DNA of 64,000 nucleotides from DSUN01 sp035527715 (lineage in GTDB: Bacteria; Planctomycetota; PUPC01; DSUN01): positions 1 to 64,000 of the forward strand of contig DATKZY010000032.1 in the NCBI GenBank assembly GCA_035527715.1, read 5' to 3'. Positions within the stretch are counted from its first letter, which is position 1; every line of letters begins with the position of its first letter. The notes under the pieces are model-generated. The model saw only the letters and a program-made list of their open reading frames with translations. It did no database searches and had not been told where the DNA came from. The position numbers and the translations under genes are program-made. This document shows positions 9,641-17,960 of this stretch, in pieces.

Positions 9641-9701
9641 GGATTCGACCGATATTTCCCATGTGGTTCTGGCGGATCCCGTTGGCCAGCCCTTCCGGCG
9701 G

Positions 9702-10643
9702 CTACTGTAACGCCTCCTGGCCCGCAGAGTCAAGTGGCTCCGGGTGGCGCCGCGATCTTCGCCCGTCCCCCACCGCACGCTTCAGCCGACGTTCGCTCTT
9801 GCGTCGGATCATCTGGGATGGCGGCACGCCAGTCACCCGTTTGAAGGAGCGTGAAAAGGCGTAGGGGTCCGCCCAGCCCAGGGTGTACGCCACTTCCTGC
9901 ACGGTCTGCCCTCCACTTTGCAGGAGTTCCGCGGCGAGGGACATGCGGTGGCGCTGAATCCAGGTTTGCGGAGATTCCCCCTCAAATTCCCTGAAGAGCC
10001 GGTGGAGATAGACCCGGCTGATCCCCACTTCCCGAGCCACACGGCTCACCGTGAGCGGCTGCGCCAGTCGGTCGAGCACGTAACGGCGGATCCGGAGGAA
10101 CTGCTCTTCGCGGCGGGAACGGGGGCCGGACTGTTCGTGGGAATCGTGCGCCGCCCGCAGCAGCAGCGCCTCCCCCAGGCATCCGCAGATCCGGCCCGCC
10201 TCTGGCCCGCCGCGTTCCGCCTCCTCCAGCATACGCTGGAAGAGGGACTCCATGGCCCCGGCCCGGGTCACTGGAAAGGAGGTGGGCAGATCCGGAAACC
10301 AGGACCTGGCCATGTCGGTGGCCACGCCCCTCAGAGCGACCCAGAGCACGATCTCCACCCCCTTCGGATCGTGGACGGCATGGCTACGTGGTCCGCCCGC
10401 CCCGCACAGCACCACCTCGCCGGGGCCCACCAGGCGCACGCGGTCCGCGCCGTCGGCCTGCTCGAGTTGTCCCGACAGCACCAGCCCGCAGAACAGCGTG
10501 TCCACGCGGGGCGAGCGAAACCGGAACGCTGGACCCCACCGCTCCCGAGCCACCCGCCAGACCGCAAAGCGGGTGCAGTCGGCCGCGACCGGCACCAGGG
10601 CCTCCCGCTTCTCCGGAATATCGTAGCAACGTTCAGACTTCAT
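9702..10643 (-). CDS. AraC-family transcriptional regulator
   Basis: This is a 313-residue regulator. The N-terminal ~150 residues look like an AraC-type cupin sensor domain (beta-rich, VGPGEVVLCG). The C-terminal region carries the two helix-turn-helix motifs of the family: VSRVAREVGISRVYLHRLF and VQEVAYTLGWADPYAFSR, followed by FKRVTGVPPSQ. It is transcribed divergently from the GH36-like gene across a 169-bp AT-rich spacer, so control of that gene by a sugar signal is the obvious guess. There is no good SD before the ATG at 10643. Confidence 0.93.
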   Translation of the reverse strand: MKSERCYDIPEKREALVPVAADCTRFAVWRVARERWGPAFRFRSPRVDTLFCGLVLSGQLEQADGADRVRLVGPGEVVLCGAGGPRSHAVHDPKGVEIVLWVALRGVATDMARSWFPDLPTSFPVTRAGAMESLFQRMLEEAERGGPEAGRICGCLGEALLLRAAHDSHEQSGPRSRREEQFLRIRRYVLDRLAQPLTVSRVAREVGISRVYLHRLFREFEGESPQTWIQRHRMSLAAELLQSGGQTVQEVAYTLGWADPYAFSRSFKRVTGVPPSQMIRRKSERRLKRAVGDGRRSRRHPEPLDSAGQEALQ

Positions 10644-10812
10644 TTGTTTACATTACGACAGGAATGGATTACGAAGCGCCATTCCCAAATCACCATCCAC
10701 TAAGATATCCTGAGCATACGCGACATTCAAGCGTTGTTTACACAATCACGGGTCCTTGCGTCAACGTGGCTGAACATCGGCAACACCCAGCACCGCAGAA
10801 GGAGCCATCGAG
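10644..10812. promoter_or_regulatory. divergent control region with direct and inverted repeats
   Basis: This spacer between araC-type and alpha-galactosidase-like genes is unusually AT-rich for the window. TTGTTTACA occurs twice in the same orientation (10644-10652 and 10734-10742). GGAATGG (10661-10667) and CCATTCC (10679-10685) form an inverted repeat with an 11-base gap. These are candidate operators for the adjacent AraC regulator, a family that often binds direct repeats. AAGGAG eight bases before 10813 is the SD of the downstream gene. Confidence 0.45.
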
Positions 10813-13047
10813 ATGAGCACCAGAGCCTTTGTGAGACGATCGTCCCTCACGACAATCCTGGCTGCGCTGGTCGGCGCCTCCTGGGTCGTTGCACGGGAGA
10901 CGGTTGACCCGCCGCCGCACGCTCCGGCCACGGCCGACTGGAATGCCGGGCAAGGGCGACTGAGCCTCCGCTATCACGGCACCGTCGTGCTCGATGCTGT
11001 TGTTGTGGCACGAGACAAGGACGGCAACGAGACGCGCGGCGGCATCACTATGCAACCGACCGTCACCACGGGTGAGAAGGTCGAGCAGCGCCTGGCTTTC
11101 AGCCTGGCCCGGCCAGGGGACGGGGTGGAACTGGTCGTGCGCGGCACGGTCGTGGGCAGCGGAGAGGCGTTTCCCGCCGAGACGCTTTGTGAGGCTCAGA
11201 AACGCTTCCCGTATGTCCGCAACAGCGTCGGGCTGAGCAACAACCTTCGGAACAACGCCGTCTATGACCGCCGCTGGGACTGGGTCCTGACTGGCCCGGC
11301 CGATGGCCAGACGCGCATCACTCCGAGGCGCGAAGAGAACCCACAGCGGGTCTTCTCCTGGGAGAGCCGCGGATCGAGCCTTGAGCTGGTCTTCCGCCCC
11401 CGCTTCTATCAGAAGCACAAGGCGCTTGAGCACTTCACGCCCTGGACCTACAAGGCGTGGAAGGGATCGCTCACCGGCTATTGCACCTGGTGGGCGTACA
11501 AAACGGGCTTTACTCAGAAAACGCTGGACTCGCTCGTGGACGTGTTTGCCGAGAAGCATCTTCCGGACTTCGGCTACAGCTACATCCAGTTCGACAACTG
11601 CTTCAACACCTTGAATGGCGCCCCCGAAGGGTTCCTGAACTGGAACAACAAGTTCCCCGGCGGTCCGGAGTACGCCATCAAGAGAATCCGGGATGGCGGA
11701 ATGAAGCCAGGCATCTGGGTTCACCGTGTGTTTCGAACCAACGACCCCGTGGTGAAGGACATCGTGGCAAAGCATCCAGATTGGTTTGTCCACAAGGCGG
11801 ACGGCAAGCTCTCGGTGGATCGTGGATTCTATTCCCTGGACACAAGGAACAAAGCGGCGGTGGATCGGATGATCCGCCCTCTCTACCGCGGTCTCAAGGA
11901 GCAGGGCTGGGATTACGTCAAGATCGACGGGGCCGGCGATCTGACGAACAACTACAGCAAGTGTGCGGAATGGTTCGAGAAGAGAAAGACAACGCCGGGC
12001 GAACTGATCCGTCTCTGGGACCAGACCGCACGTGAAGAACTCGGGCCCGACGTCTATATCCTCAGTTGCTGGGGCGTCCAACCGGCTGTGCCCCTCATCG
12101 GCGTCGTGGACGGCTGCCGGCTCTGGCGCGACGGGTTCGGGACGGCGGAATTCCAGCGTTTCAATTCATGGAACGGTGTGGTCTGGCGGAACGACCCAGA
12201 CCATTGCGATGTTCTGGGGAAATATGGAATGGATGCCGATGCCATGATGCCCGTCTTCGGCGCGACGGAGCCCGCGCCGGTGGGAACGATCATGCGGCCC
12301 GCCCTTTGCTCCCTGGCCGGCGGCGTGCTCATGGTCAGCGACAAGGTCGAGGACTACAAGGACGACCGGAACCTGGAAGGCATGAAACGCAGCGCGCCCG
12401 TGCTGTTTACCTTGCCGGGGCAGTTGTACGATTACAGTCAGCGGGGGCCAGGGCAATACCACATGCCCCACTGCGGCGGCGAAGCCCCCTGGTGGCTGCT
12501 CGAGATTGACCGCGAGTTCGACCACTGGTCCGTGTTGGCGCGGTTCCAGTGGGGGGAGCAGAAGAAGGCGCACGAGTGGGAACTGCAGGGTGCGCCGGAA
12601 CAGGAGATCAAGTTCGCCGATCTGGGTCTGCCTGATGACCGGGAGTACCTGGTCTTCGAATTCTGGAGCCAGAAGTTCCTCGGCAAGGCGAAGGGATCGT
12701 TCACCGCGCCGGCGCAGGACCGGAACACGGGGCTGCACGTCTTTGCCATCCGCGAGGCGCGCGCGCATCCGTGGGTCATCTCGACGACGCGTCACATCTC
12801 CCAGGGCGGCGTCAGTCTTCTGGACGTGAAATGGGACGGCGACAGCAACGCCCTGTCCGGCAAGAGCTCTGTGGTCATCGGCGATCCGTATGTGCTGACA
12901 GTCCACCTCCCGAAAGGCTTTCGGCTCGAACGCGCCGAGGTCGTCGGCGAGAAGGTAGATTGTGCCAGTCAGAAGGAGACCGCCGCGGTTCGAATCGCTC
13001 CGTCGGCAACAAAGACCGTGGAGTGGAAGATGACATTCGCGAAGTGA
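10813..13047 (+). CDS. secreted alpha-galactosidase-like glycosidase (GH27/GH36 type, clan GH-D)
   Basis: This is a 744-residue exported protein with a signal peptide at about 1-28. An N-terminal beta domain (~40-210) precedes a TIM barrel (~225-560). The barrel has GMKPGIWVHR, the nucleophile motif DYVKIDGAGD (Asp372) and CRLWRDG (Asp440, probable acid/base), in the order seen in clan GH-D alpha-galactosidases. A C-terminal beta-sandwich follows. The expected reaction is hydrolysis of alpha-galactosides or a related alpha-linked sugar. It is divergent from an AraC regulator and followed 13 bases later by a truncated esterase start that has its own strong SD, so an operon once continued downstream. 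Confidence 0.85.
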   Translation: MSTRAFVRRSSLTTILAALVGASWVVARETVDPPPHAPATADWNAGQGRLSLRYHGTVVLDAVVVARDKDGNETRGGITMQPTVTTGEKVEQRLAFSLARPGDGVELVVRGTVVGSGEAFPAETLCEAQKRFPYVRNSVGLSNNLRNNAVYDRRWDWVLTGPADGQTRITPRREENPQRVFSWESRGSSLELVFRPRFYQKHKALEHFTPWTYKAWKGSLTGYCTWWAYKTGFTQKTLDSLVDVFAEKHLPDFGYSYIQFDNCFNTLNGAPEGFLNWNNKFPGGPEYAIKRIRDGGMKPGIWVHRVFRTNDPVVKDIVAKHPDWFVHKADGKLSVDRGFYSLDTRNKAAVDRMIRPLYRGLKEQGWDYVKIDGAGDLTNNYSKCAEWFEKRKTTPGELIRLWDQTAREELGPDVYILSCWGVQPAVPLIGVVDGCRLWRDGFGTAEFQRFNSWNGVVWRNDPDHCDVLGKYGMDADAMMPVFGATEPAPVGTIMRPALCSLAGGVLMVSDKVEDYKDDRNLEGMKRSAPVLFTLPGQLYDYSQRGPGQYHMPHCGGEAPWWLLEIDREFDHWSVLARFQWGEQKKAHEWELQGAPEQEIKFADLGLPDDREYLVFEFWSQKFLGKAKGSFTAPAQDRNTGLHVFAIREARAHPWVISTTRHISQGGVSLLDVKWDGDSNALSGKSSVVIGDPYVLTVHLPKGFRLERAEVVGEKVDCASQKETAAVRIAPSATKTVEWKMTFAK

Positions 13048-13060
13048 GAACGGAGGAGCC

Positions 13061-13267
13061 ATGACAGCGAGGACCGTCACGGTTCCCGTCCTGCTTCTTG
13101 TCGTTCAACTTTGCTTGGGCGATGGACCGGGCAATACCGCGCGACAGCCGATCCCCAAGCTGCCCGACTCGGTGAGGGTCGAGCGCGACATCGTCTCCGC
13201 CACCTACGGCGAGCGTGAGGTCGTGCGGGCAGCATCACGGCCCGACGGAGGGCGGACACCCGCTTGA
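13061..13267 (+). pseudogene. truncated esterase (N-terminal fragment of an alpha/beta hydrolase)
   Basis: A 68-codon frame begins with GGAGGAG and an ATG, has a signal peptide (VTVPVLLLVVQLCLGDG), and continues KLPDSVRVERDIVSATYGER. That is the usual N-terminus of secreted BD-FAE/carboxylesterase-type alpha/beta hydrolases. It ends RPDGGRTPA and then a stop, just where the oxyanion-hole HGG block should follow. No catalytic serine, Asp or His region is present downstream in any frame. I read it as a 3'-truncated remnant at the end of the alpha-galactosidase transcript. A genuine small secreted peptide is possible but less likely. Confidence 0.55.
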
Positions 13268-13375
13268 CGGTGCTGAGAGAGAGCCTATGATTGTCCGGAA
13301 CGGCGAAGCAATCATCAGAAGGCCCCAGGTGTGAACGACGGTCGAAAAGCGCGGCGGTGTGGGCGGCAAGCCTGT

Positions 13376-13403
13376 TTGTTCTCTGGGCGGCTTTCTGTAC
13401 AAT
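13376..13403 (+). promoter_or_regulatory. putative promoter of the symporter gene
   Basis: TTGTTC (13376-13381), a 16-base spacer and TACAAT (13398-13403) lie about 70 bases before the symporter ATG. Confidence 0.4.
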
Positions 13404-13473
13404 ACCTGCCCCGGCAGACCTGCGTCGCCTGGCACGGATACCCTGTGCTTGCGCTTGGGAAAGGGCTACGAAG

Positions 13474-14808
13474 ATGAGAGCTCTCTTCCGATGGTACTTC
13501 AGGCCCGCGCTGATCGTGCGGATCCTCGTGTGCTTCGTGGCGGGCTCGGCCATCGGGGGCGTCCTGTGGTACGTCTCGGAAGCCACAGGGAGCGACGTGT
13601 CGCGGCGCCTCATGCCCTACGTGTCGCCCTTCGGCACCGTGTTCGTCCACATGCTGAAGATGATCGTGGTGCCGGTGATCTTCTTCTCGCTGGTGGTGGG
13701 CGCGTCGAGTCTGCCGATCCAGCGGTTCGGGCGCGTCGGCGTGAGGACGCTGGGGTGGTACCTCCTCACGTCCGTCCTTGCGGCGGCGATCGGGGTGTGC
13801 CTGGCGCTGCTGATCAACCCTGGCGCGGGCGCGGAACTCGCGCGGTGGAAGGACATGGCGAAGCTGATGGGTGACCAGGGCAGCGAGTTCGCCGGCAAGG
13901 CTACGACGGGCGGCGTGCTTGCGCAATTGCTGCTCACGCTCTTCCGCAACCCGTTCGAGGCCCTGGCCGAGGGCAACTTCCTGCCCATCATTGTCTTCTC
14001 CATCCTGTTCGGGCTGGCGATCCGCGTGTGCGCGGAGGCGGGCGGCGGCGAGCAGCGCGTCGCGCGGCTCGAGCGGCTGGCCGACCTCTTGAGGGCCTGC
14101 CAGGACGCGATGTTCAAGATGGTGGACTGGATTCTCGAGTACTCGCCGATCGGCGTCCTGGCACTGACGGTGATGAACTTCGGCCTGAACGGCCCAAAGA
14201 TCGTCGGCCCCTACGTCAGCGTCACCCTGGGCGTCGTGCTCGGGATCCTGGCCATGGTGTTCGTCGTCTATCCTGTCCTGCTGTGGGCCGTGACCCGCCA
14301 GAACCCGTTCCGCGTGCTCCAGCGGGCCAAGGAGGCCATGCTCATGGCCTTCGTGACCCGCAGCAGCGCGGCCACGCTGCCCGTGACGCTGAAGACGGCC
14401 GAGGAGGAGCTGGGGATCCGCAACGAGCTGGCGAGCTTCTCGCTGCCCCTCGGCGCCACGATCAACATGGACGGCGTGTGCGTGCACCTGCCCATGTTCG
14501 CCGTGCTGGCGGCGAACATGTTCGGGGTTCACCTCACGATTGGCAGCTTGATCGTCCTGGTGATCACCACCGTCCTGTCGTCGATCGGCGCGGGCGGCGT
14601 GCCGGGCGGGAGCCTCATGCTGCTCTTCATCATCCTCCAGACCATGGGCCTGAGCGGCGAGCAGGTGGCCGTCGTCGTGGCGCTGGCGCTGGGGATCAAC
14701 CCCATCCTCGACATGTTCGAGACGATGAACAACGTGACCGGCGACCTCGTGTGCACCTACGCGGTGGCCCACGGGGAGGGGTTGGTCAATCCGCGCGCTG
14801 CGCCCTGA
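13474..14808 (+). CDS. dicarboxylate/amino acid:cation symporter (DAACS family)
   Basis: This is a 444-residue inner-membrane secondary transporter of the GltP/DctA type, importing acidic amino acids or C4-dicarboxylates with H+ or Na+. I start it at 13474, where a hydrophobic first segment (FRPALIVRILVCFVAGSAI) begins and GGGAAAGGG precedes; an open frame extends to 13291 without support. Family motifs are clear: SSAATLPVT (serine-rich re-entrant loop), LPLGATINMDG (NMDG substrate/cation site, with V in place of the usual T) and a second hairpin GAGGVPGGS. Substrate cannot be fixed from sequence. It stands alone, 63 bases before the convergent RelA/SLOG/RyR gene. Confidence 0.93.
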   Translation: MRALFRWYFRPALIVRILVCFVAGSAIGGVLWYVSEATGSDVSRRLMPYVSPFGTVFVHMLKMIVVPVIFFSLVVGASSLPIQRFGRVGVRTLGWYLLTSVLAAAIGVCLALLINPGAGAELARWKDMAKLMGDQGSEFAGKATTGGVLAQLLLTLFRNPFEALAEGNFLPIIVFSILFGLAIRVCAEAGGGEQRVARLERLADLLRACQDAMFKMVDWILEYSPIGVLALTVMNFGLNGPKIVGPYVSVTLGVVLGILAMVFVVYPVLLWAVTRQNPFRVLQRAKEAMLMAFVTRSSAATLPVTLKTAEEELGIRNELASFSLPLGATINMDGVCVHLPMFAVLAANMFGVHLTIGSLIVLVITTVLSSIGAGGVPGGSLMLLFIILQTMGLSGEQVAVVVALALGINPILDMFETMNNVTGDLVCTYAVAHGEGLVNPRAAP

Positions 14809-14871
14809 GCGCCTCGCGTGAGCGCAGGGAGGGCGGGGAAGAGGAAGCGCGGCCGGCGAGCCGGTCATCCC

Positions 14872-17532
14872 TCACGGCTTGAAGACCTCGAGGCCGGCGG
14901 CCCTGAGGTTCTTCGGCAGGTTCCGCATGGCCTCCAGATCGTATTTCTTGATCTCCGGCGTGAGCTTGTCCCAAGGCACGAGGTAGGGAGACAGCTTCTT
15001 CGGCACGTCCTTCACCGCCGCGTGGTGCCAGCCGCGCAGGAGGCGCTCGACGTTCCAGCGGCCATGCTCCATCTCGGCCAGGCGCTTGATGCCTTCGGCA
15101 CCGAGTTCCGCCTCGATATCAAGGAGCGGACGGCTGGGATCGGTGAGCGTGCGGACGGACAGGCCCGCGCTCTTGAGGATGTTCACCGCGTAGGCCACCT
15201 GGTGGAAGTTCGACACGCGCAGGTCGGGGGCCAGCTTGCCCCACGGTTGCAGCGAGGAATCCCTGGGCTGGGCGGTCTTGACGTAGTCCTCGTGCACGAG
15301 CCGCGCGGCGACCTCGTATTCCGCCTTCTCGCAGGGCAACTCGTCCACCAGGAGGAAGGCGCGCAGGCTCATGGCGTCGAGAGGAAGCCGGACCAGGCCC
15401 TTGGCATCCTGCCAGTCGGGGTCGTCGAAGAGGCGCTCCTTGGGCAGCGACTTGTCCTCGACCCACCCCACGCGGGCGCCCAGGGCGAGGGCGATGCAGC
15501 ACTCCGCCTGGGAGATCGCGCCGCCGGCGTAGGCAAGGACCTTGACCCGGCGCAGGTCGGCCTTCGCCACGACCAGGTCCGTCCATCCTTGCAGAGGGTC
15601 CAGGGGCGTGAAGTCGGACCCCGGGGACTGGACGAGCTTGGAGAAGCCCTCGGTATCCAGGCGGACGCCGACCGGCAGGAGGTGGGGCAGGTAGCCGAAC
15701 GCGCGGATCAGCTCCGGCGAGCGTCGGGCGAGGTCGCCGGCGATGCCGCTGATGCCCGAGGCCGTGCCGCCGCTGAGCAGTGTGAACGAAAGCTCCTCGC
15801 TCGCTCCGAGGAGAAGGGGGCGGAACGCGTCCATGACGGGCTGGATCTCGCGGGTGCAGCCGCCCGAGAGGATGACCACGCTGCCCAGCTCGCCGAAGTG
15901 CGACTCGCCCCCCTGCCACGAGGCCAGCCTGCGGACGGCCGCCTTCGCGTCGTCGTCGCCCACGCGAACGGCGAGGGCGAGCAGCAGCGCGCGCTCCAGC
16001 CAGTCGAAGCCGGGCAGCTTCTCGTGGATGCAGCGGAGGTGCTGGAGCGCGTCGCGGGCACGCAGGAGCGCTCGACCCGCGGCGCACGGACGCGGCTGGG
16101 CCGCCCCCGGGGGCGCGGCCGCGGGGTCCATGCTCCCGCTGTCACACAGGCGCACGACCTGGGCCATGGCCCGCAAGGCGTCGTAGGGCTTCTTGAGGAA
16201 CAGGTGGAAGAAGGCCAGGCACGCCCAGGCGTTCGGCAGGTTGGACCGGCCCTCGATCTGCTTGCGGCAGTGGTCCGCGGCGCTGCGGATCATCGGCTCG
16301 GCCAGGCGGATGACGGCGTCGCTGCCGCTGTGGTCCACCTCGTGCTCCAGGTAGCGGCAGAGGGTGAGGGGCTCGGTGCTGTCCACCGCCGCGGCCTCGC
16401 GGTACCACTTCCGTGCCTCGGCGGTATTCGTGGGTGCCCAGGCATCGGCCAGGGCGCACAGCGCCTCTGCGTTCCGCTCCCCGTGCTTCACTGCCTCCGC
16501 GAGAAGCTCGCGGCCCTCGATGTACTCCCGGCTCCGCGGCCGGTCCCAGTGCATCTCCGTGAGAGCGATGCCGAGGGCCTGTTGCACGCCCGCGTCCGCT
16601 TGGTCGCGGTACGGCCCCAGCACCTCGCACGCGGTCTCGTGCTCGCCGATGGCGATGGCGAGCCGCGCGATCTTCACCGCCAGCTTGACGTCGCCCACGC
16701 TGGCCAGCACCACGCGGAGGCGCGCGATCTCGGCCTTCAGCTCCTTGCGGTCCAGGTACTGCCCGTAGTTGGAGCGGAAGTCTGCCAGCGAGGCGATCAG
16801 CCGGCCGAAGTCGCGGTCGGCGCCCTCGAGGACGGCGGCCACCTGTGCGAACTGCCGCAGGATGCGATCGGGCACCTTGAACTCAGTCTTGTAGGTCATG
16901 TCGTGCCCGATGTCCGCCCAGGCGTGCTCGAGCAGCGTGCGCACCTGGATCTCCGCCTTGAGCGGCCGGCTCGCCGCAGGGGCGCCCGCAAGCTCGGGCT
17001 CATACCCGAGGAGTTCCGCAGGGACCTCCGCCTCGATGCCGGCGGCCTTCAGCTTCTCGGGGTTGACCATCACAATGTAGTGCACCGAGCGGTAGCCGAA
17101 CTCGCACGGCTTGAGCCGCTGATTGTTGTCCGCGCTGTTGGGCCAGTCAATGTCGAACGCCTTCTCGATGAACTGGCAGATCTTGTCCACCTGGTCGGAT
17201 GTCTGCGCGATGACCCGAGCCCCGCAGAGATCCGTGATGCGCACCAGCGGGTCGGGCGGAAGCGGCTCGTTCGGGTCGGTGTAGTCGGCGCGCTTGCGGA
17301 TGATCTTCTCGGCGAAGCTGGGGATCTGCTTGGCGCGGGCGTCCACTATCGCCAGGGGCGCCAGCACCCGGCAGGCCTGCTTCAGGACGGGCTTGAGGAA
17401 CTCCTCGTAGGCCACGTAGAGGGGCCGGACGGCCTTGAAGCGCGGGACGTGTAGCGCCACCCAGTCGGCATCGGACAGCGCGGGCCAGGTTGCCGGGTCG
17501 TTCCGAACATTGTCGGGCAGTGGAGCGGTCAT
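14872..17532 (-). CDS. RelA/SpoT-type nucleotide pyrophosphokinase fused to helical repeats, a SLOG-like domain and tandem RyR domains
   Basis: This is an 886-residue cytosolic protein, last gene of a three-gene operon. Residues ~40-255 form a RelA/SpoT synthetase domain with its key blocks intact: RITDLCGARVI (98-108, Asp101), EFGYRSVHYIV (144-154) and AEIQVRTLLEHAWADIGHD (193-211, Glu194). No HD hydrolase domain is present. Residues ~270-545 look helical/TPR-like. Residues ~548-700 resemble a SLOG (LOG/DprA/TRPM-type Rossmann) ligand-binding domain, with TLLSGGTASGISG (585-597) and VLAYAGGAISQAECCIALAL (665-684). Two RyR-like units end the protein: ~741-800 (degenerate) and ~804-885 (MEHGRWNVERLLRGW, SPYLVPWDKL). 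The start ATG at 17532 overlaps the NUDIX stop as ATGA, so translation is probably coupled. Synthesis of an alarmone-like nucleotide, gated by SLOG and RyR sensing, is inference. Confidence 0.9.
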   Translation of the reverse strand: MTAPLPDNVRNDPATWPALSDADWVALHVPRFKAVRPLYVAYEEFLKPVLKQACRVLAPLAIVDARAKQIPSFAEKIIRKRADYTDPNEPLPPDPLVRITDLCGARVIAQTSDQVDKICQFIEKAFDIDWPNSADNNQRLKPCEFGYRSVHYIVMVNPEKLKAAGIEAEVPAELLGYEPELAGAPAASRPLKAEIQVRTLLEHAWADIGHDMTYKTEFKVPDRILRQFAQVAAVLEGADRDFGRLIASLADFRSNYGQYLDRKELKAEIARLRVVLASVGDVKLAVKIARLAIAIGEHETACEVLGPYRDQADAGVQQALGIALTEMHWDRPRSREYIEGRELLAEAVKHGERNAEALCALADAWAPTNTAEARKWYREAAAVDSTEPLTLCRYLEHEVDHSGSDAVIRLAEPMIRSAADHCRKQIEGRSNLPNAWACLAFFHLFLKKPYDALRAMAQVVRLCDSGSMDPAAAPPGAAQPRPCAAGRALLRARDALQHLRCIHEKLPGFDWLERALLLALAVRVGDDDAKAAVRRLASWQGGESHFGELGSVVILSGGCTREIQPVMDAFRPLLLGASEELSFTLLSGGTASGISGIAGDLARRSPELIRAFGYLPHLLPVGVRLDTEGFSKLVQSPGSDFTPLDPLQGWTDLVVAKADLRRVKVLAYAGGAISQAECCIALALGARVGWVEDKSLPKERLFDDPDWQDAKGLVRLPLDAMSLRAFLLVDELPCEKAEYEVAARLVHEDYVKTAQPRDSSLQPWGKLAPDLRVSNFHQVAYAVNILKSAGLSVRTLTDPSRPLLDIEAELGAEGIKRLAEMEHGRWNVERLLRGWHHAAVKDVPKKLSPYLVPWDKLTPEIKKYDLEAMRNLPKNLRAAGLEVFKP

Positions 17533-17951
17533 CGGGTGGTTCTCCTCGAGCGCGCGTAGTCCAGCATGAGGGGCCGGACCTGTTCTGTCAGGTCCCAAGA
17601 GGCCAGGTCAGACAGGGGAGCCCAGGCGAACTGGTCGTGTTCCTCGCTCAGTGCGACCTCGCCGCCGACGCTCCGCGCCTCCATGCACAGGAGGATCACG
17701 TGCACCGCCGGCATCTCGAAGTGGGCCGCCCCCACGAGGCCCGTGATCTCGATCTCGAGCGACGTCTCCTCCCGCGCCTCCCGGGCCAGCGCCTCGGTGA
17801 ACTCCTCGCCCTTGTCCGCCTTGCCGCCGGGCCATTCCCACTGCCCGACGTAGTGGCGGCAGTGCGTGGACCGGCGGATGAGCAGGCAGCGCCCCTCGGC
17901 ATCGAGGATCGCGGCCTTGACGGCGAGCCTATACGGCTTGTGCATCGGCAT
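17529..17951 (-). CDS. NUDIX hydrolase
   Basis: This is a 140-residue single-domain NUDIX protein that should hydrolyse a nucleoside diphosphate linked to another moiety. The Nudix box reads GKADKGEEFTEALAREAREE followed by TSL; every acidic and basic position is kept, but the usual glycine of the ExGU end is serine. The N-terminus (YRLAVKAAILDAEGRCLLIR) is typical. The ATG at 17951 follows the AAA+/RyR stop by 9 bases and has GAGGTG upstream; a second ATG lies at 17945. The stop overlaps the next start (ATGA). Placed between a sensor ATPase and a RelA/SpoT synthetase, it could degrade or edit the nucleotide they use. That role is inferred. Confidence 0.95.
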   Translation of the reverse strand: MPMHKPYRLAVKAAILDAEGRCLLIRRSTHCRHYVGQWEWPGGKADKGEEFTEALAREAREETSLEIEITGLVGAAHFEMPAVHVILLCMEARSVGGEVALSEEHDQFAWAPLSDLASWDLTEQVRPLMLDYARSRRTTR

Positions 17952-17960
17952 CGCGGCACC

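Noticed and set aside
13315..14868. 517-codon minus-strand frame across the symporter
   Set aside because: His/Arg/Asp-rich shadow; the plus-strand frame has membrane segments and DAACS motifs.
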